DNA of 64,000 bases, from positions 63,409,290-63,473,289 of the forward strand of contig NC_087063.1 in assembly GCF_963678635.1 (NCBI RefSeq), written 5' to 3'. The notes below the pieces were generated by a model. It did not search any database. It worked only from the letters and a program-made list of their open reading frames with translations, and was not told where the DNA came from. Of the stretch, positions 54,362 through 64,000 are shown piece after piece (within the stretch, counting starts at the first letter, position 1; the number at the start of each line of letters is the position of its first letter). The stretch comes from Symsagittifera roscoffensis. Taxonomy: Eukaryota; Xenacoelomorpha; Acoela; Convolutidae. The translations under genes were made by a program, and so were the position numbers.

Positions 54362-54639
54362 TATCTCAAAAAGATCTAAGTCTTTTAGACAACCATTTCC
54401 TTCTATCTTTTCTCTAGTCCCTGCTTCCTATCGATTGTTTTCTCTAACATGATATTCTAGCCATCTAATCGCCCTCATAACTCCAACTATCACTATTATT
54501 ATGAACTATGATGAGGCTGTGACCAGATTCAGACCAGATTACTTTGCGCAGGGTAGCACTATGTTTTTAGCAAACAATGGCATGGGAACTCATCATGCGT
54601 TAACATAACACTTCTCCAGTTTCGCTTCCCTGATGCTTC

Positions 54640-55139
54640 CAGCAGTGCTTTTACATCCATCATTACTGGGTGGATTTTGTCAAAGTCGTCCACTGCATTG
54701 TTATCCATTGCTGTTGATCCTTTCTGCTTTTGTCATTCAAAATCGCTTATGTTCCCACTGGCGTATCCCATGAACGTCTTTTCAATTATCGGTTCTAACT
54801 CGTTCTTAGTTTTTTCTTGAACTATTTTCCTCGTGCTCATTTTATCCACTGCCACGAAGTATGCTGGATATCGGTTTTCGCACATGAGAGCCATCGTACA
54901 GCCTACTAAGTATCAAGCTACAGACGGACTGCGATATGTTTCATTTTGTCGAGTCGAATGTTCATCTGTACTTCAATCGCTTCTCTCCATTTTCCGATAT
55001 GCTGGTGTTCGGCCTGTAAAACTCGCGGAAAACCTTCTACACTGATGACCGTGACAAAATCATGTTTTTGTTGTAGATTCAATAGTGACTGAAGAGAATC
55101 AAACATGCTGTAGAATCCTAGTGCAGTCACTAGACTCAC
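54640..55139 (-). pseudogene. unidentified block, segments near 54.8-55.1 kb
   Basis: 54918-55139 reads VTALGFYSMFDSLQSLLNLQ and EHQHIGKWREAIEVQMNIRL. From about 54842 downward there is STRKIVQEKTKNELEPIIEK, a TGA, then continued coding-like text. Part of the large minus-strand block. Confidence 0.4.
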
Positions 55140-55223
55140 TTCAGTTCCTCCATGACAATCTGCTATTAGTTCTGTCTACGTTCTCGTTTTCATCACTACT
55201 TTCCCAAAACACATCATCAGTTG

Positions 55224-55903
55224 CTAATGCTGTCTCGCAAGTGTCAATACGCAGTCAAGTCCTCCACAAATGTCAGCTTCTATTCGACATACTTTCGCCA
55301 GACTGTTACCAAGTTTAACCCAGTCTTCTGGTCCACAGCCATGCAGCTCCACATTCTTCTCTCGGTTGCTCCTCGAGGCTATATTCATCAGGTTGTAGAT
55401 GGTGTTGAAGTCTTGCAACTTGCAATATGCATTCAGTTCTCTTTGTTTGTCTTGTGTGGACCGCAATATTGAATCGGATTTGGACTTGGGCCCCGTGATG
55501 GCTCCCCTAATTCCCACGCAACCATCAAACTTGTCCTCAGTAACTCGTCTGAGTCCCACTCCAAAGTCCACTCTATCATCAGATTTCGTTATGGAAGGTG
55601 CAGTCACATTTTTTCCAATACAAATCCTAACTTGACTTGTTGCCTGGTAATTTTTCTTATCGATGATACTCTTGACAACCAAAGTCTTAACAACACTGCT
55701 TGTTCAAAATCGAAGTTGCAATTACGTATGTCTTCAATGATGAAAGGATTGTAAGCCATTCCAACAATTCCTGACACATAATGGTACGACTTCTTTCTGA
55801 TTGATCCACAGTATTTACTGGACTTCAGAAGTGTCACTATCAATTCTTTCGTGAGCCTAAGCTCATCGTCCGAAAACCTTTGAATTTCATCGACTTTCCT
55901 CAA
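55224..55903 (-). pseudogene. unidentified block, segments 55.2-55.9 kb
   Basis: 55604-55903 (99 codons) reads SDDELRLTKELIVTLLKSSK and YVSGIVGMAYNPFIIEDIRN. 55224-55682 (152 codons) follows in another frame with Cys/Gly-rich text (DKFDGCVGIRGAITGPKSK, VELHGCGPEDW, IEADICGGLDCV). The frame change and overlap at 55604-55682 indicate an indel in one ancestral frame. Confidence 0.45.
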
Positions 55904-56199
55904 GGGTTCTAGGTCACAGGTTCTTTTTATTCACTCTCAGAGGCTTGCTTTGATGAATATCCAATAGTGCTCGTAAGAGCACGGTCTTCGCCAGTTCAGT
56001 ATTTTCTCTCAATTTTTTTGTGCAGGTGTTTAGCGATGGTTTCGCACACGCCACCGCCGCTCCTTTAAAAATCATCAGGTCTCATAGATAGGTCATCAAG
56101 AGCACCTTCTCTTCCTTCAATTTTTTTCTTTCTTCCAAATCGTACTCTTTTATCGTCAGTCCCGTCAAATACAAAGCAAGCTTGAGCTACAGTTCTGTT

Positions 56200-56508
56200 C
56201 TAACGTACAGTATTGCTATCAGAGCGTATTTTTAGGGGTAGTTCGCAATTCTTCAAATGGCGTAGAATTACTGCCCTCCACGGTGAACTCACAAGTTGAT
56301 CCACTGTTTCCGTGTGCACTTCTGAAGAGGCTAGCGTTCCATAAGCCTTCTGCTTCATCGTCGTGCCCATGAAAATTTCTTCCAGGTAACACACAAAAGC
56401 GCCTTGTTTTGTAAAGCTATCGATATCCTCTAGACGAGTTTTGGTAATCCATTGTCTCCATTTATCCAATGCGGGCTCGTTTATCGTAACTGTCTCCAAA
56501 ATCTTCAA
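56200..56508 (-). pseudogene. unidentified block, segment 56.2-56.5 kb
   Basis: 102 codons: LDKWRQWITKTRLEDIDSF, GAFVCYLEEIFMGTTMKQK and VDQLVSSPWRAVILRHL. It is predicted to be largely helical. No family is recognised. Confidence 0.4.
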
Positions 56509-56864
56509 TCGATTGTGTCCAACCGGAGTTAACTATCCTACAACGCTTCCCTTTCCGTAGTTCATGCTTGAAGGTTTGAAATCTTTGAGGGTACTCTCAG
56601 CACATTGGCTTAGTATCTCTATTTTAAACGTCGCTCCAGTAAGAAAGCGGTCACTCTTCTTGGTTTTATAACTGGCTTATTTTAACCCTGCCATGAGGAT
56701 GGGTGGAACCATCGCTACATCTGTCATCATGTTCGACGGGCCTGTCAATCAATCATCGCCTTGCACGCATATCAACAGCATCTCTAGTCGTTTTCGTTTG
56801 GTTGAGTTGGCAGTCTTCGCTTTTCCCAACCTCCTCGACATGACTTTGCTGCCCAACTTCATTG

Positions 56865-57107
56865 TTATATCTTCTCAATCACCATCTTCGATCGCATTGT
56901 CCCATTCCGCGTTCTGGACAAATACACCACTCCATCATTGCTCTCTTTATGTGTCATCTTGATAGGAGAGTTCGTCCCAGTTTCATCGGTGGCTGAATCA
57001 ATGAGCAACTCACTCATTCTTCCGTCACACTCATCTAATTTGTCAAGAAATTTCTGCATCAGTGGTCTGTGAGACCCGTTTTCAACATGGACTGGTTCCC
57101 GTAGCAC
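56865..57107 (-). pseudogene. unidentified block, segment 56.9-57.1 kb
   Basis: 80 codons: LMQKFLDKLDECDGRMSELL, then DSATDETGTNSPIKMTHKE, a polar linker-like stretch. Part of the same block. Confidence 0.35.
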
Positions 57108-57594
57108 TGTTCTACCTTCCAGACCTATGCCATAAAAGCAACTCTGTCCATACCACAGCTTGTCCCATTCTCTTGATCAACTACTTACTTCCTATTGTGA
57201 GTTTCCGTCAGAAGCTTCTTCATAATGATTGTCTCGATTTTGAACTCTGGCAAGCTATGAACTGTGTTCACAAAGACTGAGGGACGTTCCAGTGTGGAAA
57301 TTTCATCTTTCGCTGCTTCAGTCGTTCCCGCCACCGTCTCTGTTTCGTCTTCATCTATGAAATTGAAGTGAAGGCTTGCCGCGTCACCTACTGAGGCTTT
57401 GTCATCATCCTTTCCCGCTGGTTAGGATCCTGCTCCATTGGATCCTATGGCTGACGGTCTTCTTGATCTTCGTCTTCTCGCTCCTTGCTTTGTCCTGATT
57501 CCGATTGTTCTTGTTCAATGTCGTCCTTGGTTTCGACTGGTAGCTTCGGTACGATCGGCTCGCCTGGCGACTGGTCTTCTGGTTGACTGTATCT

Positions 57595-58083
57595 TCATGC
57601 AACTTCTTTGCAGCCGAAGGGTGCCAGATCAGTTCTAGTCAGCAGCTTTCCAGTCGTCGCCAACTCCGGCCTCACGTTCAGGACCATCAATGCAACTTCC
57701 GACAATTCTGTTTTCCCTCTCATAATAGTTGGCGCCAGGTCCAACTTGGCCCACTCCTCTTGTAACCTTCCAGACTTAGGGGTCGCGACAATGCTCATTC
57801 ATATCCTTGTCGACTAATCCACGTACGAAATTTACGTATACTGCAGCACGGCAGCGTTTCTGTCTACATAGCAGGAGTCCATCGACTCAGAGAACTTTGT
57901 CTTCCTTCTCTCGTTGCTTTCAAATGTTTTCAGTCTTGGCCTGTATACTAGGGAGTCTGCTCCGAGCAACAGCCTACGGATTAAAGGAAATTCTGCTATT
58001 TCTTCCGGGAGTCTCATGTAATCGCCCCAATTTTTCGTTTTTTCCTCACTTTCTGGTACGAGGATAACAATCGAGGAATCCAT
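57595..58083 (-). pseudogene. unidentified block, segments 57.6-58.1 kb
   Basis: 57832-58083 reads SIVILVPESEEKTKNWGDYM, EEIAEFPLIRRLLLGADSLV and YVDRNAAVLQYT. 57595-57798 continues with TPKSGRLQEEWAKLDLAPTI and ELSEVALMVLNVRPEL. The two read as consecutive parts of one protein. Confidence 0.45.
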
Positions 58084-58185
58084 GTTATCTCGCCATTCGT
58101 CTTTTCATTAGTTCGTAGATTCCAGAGCTTTAGGAATACTTCAAGGTGCCCACTTTGTACTTCACCCATTCTATCGCCTAAGTGG

Positions 58186-58879
58186 TTATTGATTGAAATT
58201 CACAGACATCATGTCGCGTTCTGACGCCTTCCCAAACAGCAGATCTTCTCTCGTCGCTTCACGCAGTACATTCTTTTCGAACCAAGTGAGTGTACTCCCG
58301 TCCACTGGTGAAATGAGGTTCAGGTGAGGCAACGACCTCCTGTAAGTTTTTACTCTCGGGTCCGGTAATGCGAACGTCACGGCAGGACCAAATATCACCG
58401 TCACGAACTCGCTGACATCTCTAGTCAATGCTAGGGAATCAGTCCTCATAATCAAGCTTATGTCGGTGTGCAAGTACATGCCTCCCACTTAATGTCGCAC
58501 GTCCTCTTCTCTTCCGAATGTTTTATTTTCTCCTCGGTGGAAACAATTTAGCTGAACAGGTATTGAATTAGTGGCCCTCTTCATGTCAAACTTCTTTACG
58601 TTCTCCCTCATTTGTTTGGGATAACGTGTTAAAGTTATCAGCTCTCCTAGCCTTCCGTACGTTGTAGCAACCAGTGTCAAAAATCCATCCAGGCGGAGGT
58701 TCTGCATGCCTTCCGTCAGCAACACAGCTGGTCCTTTTCTTAAAATGTTTGCCGCGAACGTCACAAACGGTGCTAGGATCATCACGATAGACAATTTTGC
58801 AACTGCTTTGTTTGAGGACTTCCCCTATGAGATAGCGAGACATTCCAGGGTAAATTTTCGCCAGGAAGAAGCTGTCCAT
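58186..58879 (-). pseudogene. unidentified block, segments 58.2-58.9 kb
   Basis: 58586-58879 and 58489-58794 overlap in different frames (VTFAANILRKGPAVLL, GELITLTRYPKQMRENVKKF, KRATNSIPVQLNCFHRGENK). 58186-58488 continues (GGMYLHTDISLIMRTDSLAL, VTVIFGPAVTFALPDP, TWFEKNVLREATREDLLFG). This is among the best-preserved stretches and a good query for database search. Confidence 0.5.
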
Positions 58880-59062
58880 CCTGCTCCCAACCCTTCAGTT
58901 GATTTCCCCCTTCATTCTCCCTCAAGTTTAATTATTTCACGATGTAAGCGTAGATTTTCGCGATTATCGGTGGACCTCGCTCAAAACGGTCTATTCCTAA
59001 TGCTGCTTAAAAGAGGAGTAAAGTGTAATCACTTGTTCGCCTCCGGTTTCGTTCGCGAAGCC

Positions 59063-59314
59063 TTAGCCTCCATGTGAGCTTTCGTCCTCTTTGGTGTTCT
59101 GTCTTTTCTTTTCTTCATCCTTGACTTCCATTCCTCGGAACCACAGGTCGTTGGACATTTCCACTATCAATTGTTGAACGTCATCAATTCCACGCTTCAT
59201 CTTCAATTGTCTGCTGAAATTGGACAGCTCAAATTTCAACCCTTCGACCAATTTTTGCATGTGTAACGAGTCTTCTTTCAGTCTTCTTATGGCGATCGAG
59301 ATATTTGACCACAC
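59063..59314 (-). pseudogene. unidentified block, segment just downstream of the tandem duplication
   Basis: 83 codons: WSNISIAIRRLKEDSLHMQK, LSNFSRQLKMKRGIDDVQQL and SNDLWFRGMEVKDEEKK. The first half lies inside duplication unit 1; the second half is unique. Confidence 0.45.
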
Positions 59315-59316
59315 TG

Positions 59317-59976
59317 CTAGCGATGCTGATCGGAGTGGCTCAGATTTCTCACTTCCACTTCCCGATCCGGGGCAGGTATTATCACATTAAACTTTTCTCC
59401 TGAGAGGCGCGTAACTTTTGCATACACGAAATTCAACCCGTCTGGGAGATGCGCATATCCCGAGGATAATACAAACACTGGTTTCAGGGTTATTTTCTGG
59501 AATCCGCCTTCCTTCAACACATCCATTATCTCGCCTATAGATCATAGAACGTCTTTGATTGCTGGCCACACAGCAGCCTCTGCCGTTGCTGGCTCTCTGA
59601 GTCTGCTCAAGAGCCCTCTGCTATGTAAATTATCATTAATTCCGTCAAAAATGATAGTTATTGGATTCATTTTTGTCTGTCGTTGAGCCCCAACTGCCAT
59701 CGATATGGATTGCATCCGATCTAGGTCAGTTTCTCCCAATATTATCTCATCTGGCCAGAACAAAGACTTGGAGGTGTTCAAAAAGACTAAGCTTGCAAAC
59801 ACTAGTACTTTCGTTTTTCTCATCTCTGCTTCATCGTGGGCGGCGAAGATGGTTTCTTCAATCTTAAATTTAAAATAAGCGTATTGTTCCAAATCACCTT
59901 CTTGCTTAAGTTGTTTTGGGTAGGCTCTCTCCTTCACATGAGCTGGAGGTGCTCGTACCTGTTTGAACATTTCCAC
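59317..59976 (-). pseudogene. unidentified block, GIND-containing segment (unit 1)
   Basis: 59542-59976 (144 codons) and 59317-59526 share one frame, separated by a TGA. Text includes KQEGDLEQYAYFKFKIEETI, SKSLFWPDEIILGETDLDRM, NPITIIFDGINDNLHSRG and VFVLSSGYAHLPDGLNFVYA. GIND resembles block III (GxND) of SGNH hydrolases; the resemblance is short and the function unproven. Confidence 0.45.
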
Positions 59977-60046
59977 CTGTTGTCCTGTGGGTGCATTTTT
60001 TTACAAGATCCGGCCTCTCTTCTCTAGTCTGCTCGCTGTGGTTCTT

Positions 60047-60307
60047 TCACACATCTTGCAGTGTTCTGGCATTAACATGACCCATGGTGTTATTCGAGGC
60101 TAGTCTCTCGAGGTCAGTCAACCTTATTGCTGTTGTCGAGCTAAAATTGCTCTCCGCTGCAATCAAATAATCTAGTCCTACAATTGAGTACAATCCGTCT
60201 GCCGATAACCTCGCGCCATTGAGCAATCTCAACGCAGCAGCTGCAAAGCTTACTAGCTTACTGTTTCGATACTCAATTTTGTCAAATTTTGTTTGTAATT
60301 GTGCCAA
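60047..60307 (-). pseudogene. unidentified block, helical segment (unit 1)
   Basis: 86 codons: QLQTKFDKIEYRNSKLVSFA, AALRLLNGARLSADGLYSIV and LTDLERLASNNTMGHVNART. One residue differs from the unit 2 copy at 62102-62362 (Thr/Lys). Confidence 0.45.
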
Positions 60308-61341
60308 GAGGAAGGTAGAGGTCTTGACCTCATCAGCGAATTCCGATCTGGACTCGCTCCTCCCTGCTCACAGTCGTCGTTTCTGATCTTAAAGTTCCTG
60401 AGGCAGTTTCCGTTTGTTTAACTGGTCGCAATATTCGTTGGGGATGAATAGTCCTCCTTGCTGGTGCCTCTCCCAGTCGGTTCAGTACATTCGACCTCTG
60501 TTCCTACTCACTCGGGCTCTGAACCACTTGCGCTGGGCTGGGACTGACCCTAAGCGTGTCTCCAGATTAGGTGGCAAAAAAGTTGAAATCGCTGGCAAGT
60601 TCGATGCTTATTCGGTTTTCAAAACTCCAGTGTCGAATAGCTCAACCTGCAACTCGTCTAACCGCTCCTGGAAGAGACGGTTTATCCAGGCCTGTCCTTA
60701 CAGCTGTCAATGTTGATCACATTGGTTGTCAATTTGGCCTGATCCAGAGCTCTCTACTCACGTTCTAGGTCCATCGGAATCAGTCGTCCAGCAGTGCGAC
60801 TCGCCAAATAACTCACTATGTTGTTGCACCAGATGACTCTCTCATGATGTCTTTGCGCTGTACCTACCTAAGTTCTCGTGTTCATTGGTAATGTGCAGAC
60901 GGTCAGTACCGCGCACTGAAATTTCTGCCACATCGCAGTAAACAAGCGCGCAAACATTGCTCCCCATTGACATTCTTCTGAGTCTCGTTTTTAGTGCCTA
61001 GCATAATGGTTACGTCAGCAATTCTGCCTGGTTTCATCAACTCGGCCATTCGCTACAGCTGGGCTACTGTTGCATCTCGAACGCCATCACCGTAGTCATC
61101 CGTGAGGTTCTCAAATTCTGTCGTACTCTCACGAAACTGTCGCACAATATCAAATGCGAGGTGCTTAGATGTGGCTGTTGCATAATTCTAGCTGAATTCT
61201 AAGTTGAGCCAGTGAAGCATGCTCGCGAATCGAATCCGTGTCTTCCATGCTTCATCTTCAATTGTCTGCTGAAATTGGACAGCTCAAATTTCAACCCTTC
61301 GACCAATTTTTTCATGTGTAACGAGTCTTCTTTCAGTCTTC

Positions 61342-62133
61342 TTATGGCGATCGAGATATCTGACCACACTGCTGGCGATGCTGATCGGAGTGGCTCAGAT
61401 TTCTCACTTCCACTTCCCGATCCGGGGCAGGTATTATCACATTAAACTTTCCTCCTGAGAGGCGCGTAACTTTTGCGTACACGAAATTCCACCCGTCTGG
61501 GAGATGCGCATATCCCGAGGATAATACAAACACTGGTTTCAGGGTTATTTTCTGGAATCCGCCTTCCTTCAACGCATCCATTATCTCGCCTATAGATCAT
61601 AGAACGTCTTTGATTGCTGGCCACACAGCAGCCTCTGCCGTTGCTGGCTCTCTGAGTCTGCTCAAGAGCCCTCTGCTATGTAAATTATCATTAATTCCGT
61701 CAAAAACGATAGTTATTGGATTCATTTTTGTCTGTCGTTGAGCCCCAACTGCCATCGATATAGATTGCATCCGATCTAGGTCAGTTTCTCCCATTATTAT
61801 CTCATCTGGCCAGAACAAAGACTTGGAGGTGTTCACAAAGACTAAGCTTGCAAACAATAGTACTTTCGTTTTTCTCATCTCTGCTTTATCGTGGGCGGCG
61901 AAGATGGTTTCTTCAATCTTAAATTTAAAATAAGCGTATTGTTCCAAATCACCTTCTTGCTTAACTTGTTTTGGGTAGGCTCTCTCCTTCACATGAGCTG
62001 GAGGTGCTGGTACCTGTTTGAACATTTCCACCTGTTGACCTGTGGGTGCATTTTTTTTCAAGATCCGGCCTCTCTTCTCTAGTCTGCTCGCTGTGGTTCT
62101 TTCACACATCTTGCAGTGTTCTGGCATTAACAT
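61342..62133 (-). pseudogene. unidentified block, GIND-containing segment (unit 2)
   Basis: 61597-62133 is the longest frame of the block (178 codons). It begins near CKMCERTTASRLEKRGRIL and carries NPITIVFDGINDNLHSRG. After one in-frame TGA (shared with unit 1, so older than the duplication) it continues at 61342-61581 (GGFQKITLKPVFVLSSGYAH). Confidence 0.5.
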
Positions 62134-62362
62134 GACCCATGGTGTTATTCGAGGCTAGTCTCTCGAGGTCAGTCAACCTTATTGCTTTTGTCGAGCTAAA
62201 ATTGCTCTCCGCTGCAATCAAATAATCTAGTCCTACAATTGAGTACAATCCGTCTGCCGATAACCTCGCGCCATTGAGCAATCTCAACGCAGCAGCTGCA
62301 AAGCTTACTAGCTTACTGTTTCGATACTCAATTTTGTCAAATTTTGTTTGTAATTGTGCCAA
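62102..62362 (-). pseudogene. unidentified block, helical segment (unit 2)
   Basis: Second copy of the 60047-60307 frame; 86 codons, ending NNTMGHVNARTLQDV. It overlaps the next frame (61597-62133) by 32 bases, consistent with an ancestral frameshift. Confidence 0.45.
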
Positions 62363-62957
62363 GAGAAAGGTAGAGGTCTTGACCTCATCAGCGAATTCCG
62401 ATCTGGACTCGCTCCTCCCTGCTCACAGTCGTCGTTTCTGATCTTAAAGTTCCTGAGGCAGTTTCCGTTTGTTTAACTGGTCGCAATATTCGTTGGGGAT
62501 GAATAGTCCTCCTTGCTGGTGCCTCTCCCAGTCGGTTCAGTACATTCGACCTCTGTTCCTACTCACTCGAGCTCTGAACCACTTGCGCAGGGCTGGGACT
62601 GACCCTAAGCGTGTCTCCAGATTAGGTGGCAAAAAAGTTGAAATCGCTGGCAAGTTCGTTGCTTATTCGGTTTTCAAAACTCCAGTGTCGAATAGCTCAA
62701 CCTGCAACTCGTCTAACCGCTCCTGGAAGAGACGGTTTATCCAGGCCTGTCCTTACAGCTGTCAATGTTGATCACATTGGTTGTCAATTTGGCCTGATCC
62801 AGAGCTCTCTACTCACGTTCTAGGTCCATCGGAATCAGTCGTCCAGCAGTGCGACTCGCCAAATAACTCACTATGTTGTTGCACCAGATGACTCTCTCAT
62901 GATGTCTTTGCGCTGTACCTACCTAAGTTCTCGTGTTCATTGGTAATGTGCAGACGG

Positions 62958-63200
62958 TCAGTACCGCGCACTGAAATTTCTGCCACATCGCAGTAAACAA
63001 GCGCGCAAACATTGCTCCCCATTGACATTCTTCTGAGTCTCGTTTTTAGTGCCTAGCATAATGGTTACGTCAGCAATTCTGCCTGGTTTCATCAACTCGG
63101 CCATTCGATACAGCTGGGCTACTGTTGCATCTCGAACGCCATCACCGTAGTCATCCGTGAGGTTCTCAAATTCTGTCGTACTCTCACGAAACTGTCGCAC
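62958..63200 (-). pseudogene. unidentified block, segment near 63.1 kb
   Basis: 80 codons: RQFRESTTEFENLTDDYGDG, ATVAQLYRMAELMKPGRIAD and GEQCLRACLLRCGRNF. The unit 1 copy has a stop at the Tyr codon (63108-63110 here reads Tyr). Confidence 0.45.
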
Positions 63201-63219
63201 AATATCAAATGCGAGGTGC

Positions 63220-63663
63220 TTAGATGTGGCTGTTGCATAATTCTAGCTGAATTCTAAGTTGAGCCAGTGAAGCATGCTCGCGAATCGAATCCGTGTCTGG
63301 AACACTCAGAAAGCCGTTATTTATCTGGTTGTTCATCTGCACTTCCATTACTCGTGACACTTTCTTCATTGGCTTTTTCCTTATGTACTTGGTGGAGACT
63401 GGTTCCAACTTCGTTGATGCAGCAACTCTAGTTCCCGATCTCTTTGCCACCTCTGCGGAGATTTCTACCCTGCCGGTGTCATCAATCGTCCCATAGGGCG
63501 TAATCACCACACAAACTGGCGCATGCCTGTTGGCTAAGATTTGACCAGTGGCTTACACTAGCTGCATCATCGTCCTTTTAATTACTGAGTCGCCCAGCGT
63601 GTCGCTTGGGATCGTTACTCTTCCGGATCCTGTCGTGATTCTTTCCGTTGCCTGGCTCAAACC
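63220..63663 (-). pseudogene. unidentified block, segment upstream of the duplication
   Basis: 63220-63510 (96 codons) reads VVITPYGTIDDTGRVEISAE, KLEPVSTKYIRKKPMKKVSR and DTDSIREHASLAQLRIQLEL. The same frame extends upstream to about 63663 through a single TAA at 63553-63555 (SGRVTIPSDTLGDSVIKRTM). Beyond that, up to 64000, Glu/Arg-rich coiled-coil-like fragments occur in mixed frames. Confidence 0.45.
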
Positions 63664-64000
63664 GCGATTGCCTATGGGGAAGGTTTCCTACAGGTTACGA
63701 GTGTTCCACTTTCGCTACGTTCAGTCGCTTATACTTCATCCTCAAGCGCGCTGTCGCTTTTCCTTGCTCCTTGTTTCAACCCTTGGACAGTTTAATCCAC
63801 ATGTCTCAATTCTTCTTGGATTCTCGCCAACATTTTCCTTACTCGTTCCAATTCGTTTCTTGTCTCTGTCAGGTCTTCCAACGTCTCAATTTACTTCTTC
63901 TTCTACTCTCGCTCTCTTTGGTGGCACGGCAGCCTTCAGTTGTTAGCTAGCCTTGCTACTAATTTCATAGTGAAAGGCTTGATGTCTTCTCCTCAAGCCG

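Larger units (their letters stand above)
59194..61248. repeat. 2055-bp tandem duplication, unit 1
   Basis: Nearly identical to 61249-63298 at a constant offset of 2055. The left junction is CCAC/GCTTCATCTTC and the junction between units is TCTTCCAT/GCTTCATC. Unit 1 has stops absent from unit 2: TAG at 61053-61055 and TAA near 60000. Confidence 0.93.
61249..63298. repeat. 2055-bp tandem duplication, unit 2
   Basis: Partner of 59194-61248, ending at CGAATCCGTGTCT. It is the more open unit: the minus frames at 61597-62133 and 62958-63200 are uninterrupted here and interrupted in unit 1. Confidence 0.93.
53880..64000 (-). pseudogene. large unidentified coding block, minus strand, broken by stops and frameshifts
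   Basis: From 53880 to the window end the DNA looks richer in GC than the rest, and minus-strand frames of 60-178 codons follow one another with little spacing. They have globular-protein composition. Frames often continue beyond a single stop or shift frame, which indicates one or a few long ancestral genes read from beyond 64000 towards 53880. No RT, integrase, transposase or polymerase motif was found. It could be a decayed large transposon, an integrated virus-like element or a multicopy gene family. Function is unknown. Confidence 0.6.

Noticed and set aside
53999-63950. Many plus-strand frames of 60-132 codons in the GC-richer block
   Set aside because: They are Ser/Phe/Leu-rich mirror images of minus-strand frames; the minus strand has the balanced amino-acid use.

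Overview
This window is nuclear DNA from an animal, most likely an invertebrate. It is AT-rich, has spliceosomal GT-AG introns, uses the standard code, and is mostly transposable elements in different stages of decay. The phylum cannot be fixed from the sequence. The one complete, clearly functional host gene is on the minus strand: an ER-resident HSP90 (GRP94/endoplasmin). It has seven exons between 22429 and 36165, a signal peptide, all HSP90 ATPase motifs and a C-terminal KDEL. Its second intron is about 10.6 kb and packed with repeats. A perfect ER-stress element (CCAAT-N9-CCACG) lies 92 bp upstream of its start codon.

Layout: 1-9540 is a decayed Ty3/Gypsy-type retroelement on the plus strand (gag with a duplicated zinc knuckle, DSGA protease, RT with its catalytic core deleted, RNase H, integrase, env-like gene). 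9580-10330 holds an unidentified coding remnant. 10330-15840 is non-coding apart from a pair of 350-bp repeats, each carrying a 13-bp-arm hairpin, and a 95-bp-arm foldback. 15840-17165 holds a possible small unidentified gene with a poly(A) signal. 17904-18393 is a hAT-like MITE with an 8-bp target duplication. 18400-22430 shows no convincing gene.

22429-36165 is the GRP94 gene. Its introns hold tRNA-derived SINEs, a dispersed MITE-like family, a ~165-bp tandem array, a four-copy ~450-bp family and a Tc1/mariner relic. 36371-42070 is a nearly intact L1/Tx1-like LINE (plus strand) next to the GRP94 promoter, flanked by a 105-bp direct repeat and followed by nested 3' and 5' end fragments of its family. 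42230-45750 is a second reverse-transcriptase element (minus strand) interrupted by a tandem array of TGCGGATTCCGCA-type palindromes. 46500-53480 contains a third, CR1/Jockey-like LINE relic, and two almost identical 1.9-kb segments that carry pieces of the Tx1-like ORF1 and of a MITE.

53880-64000 is a block that looks richer in GC, in which the minus strand is coding-like almost throughout but broken by stops and frameshifts. I do not recognise the protein(s). It contains an internal 2055-bp tandem duplication and one segment with an SGNH-hydrolase-like GxND motif. It is the best candidate here for an undescribed large mobile or virus-derived element.
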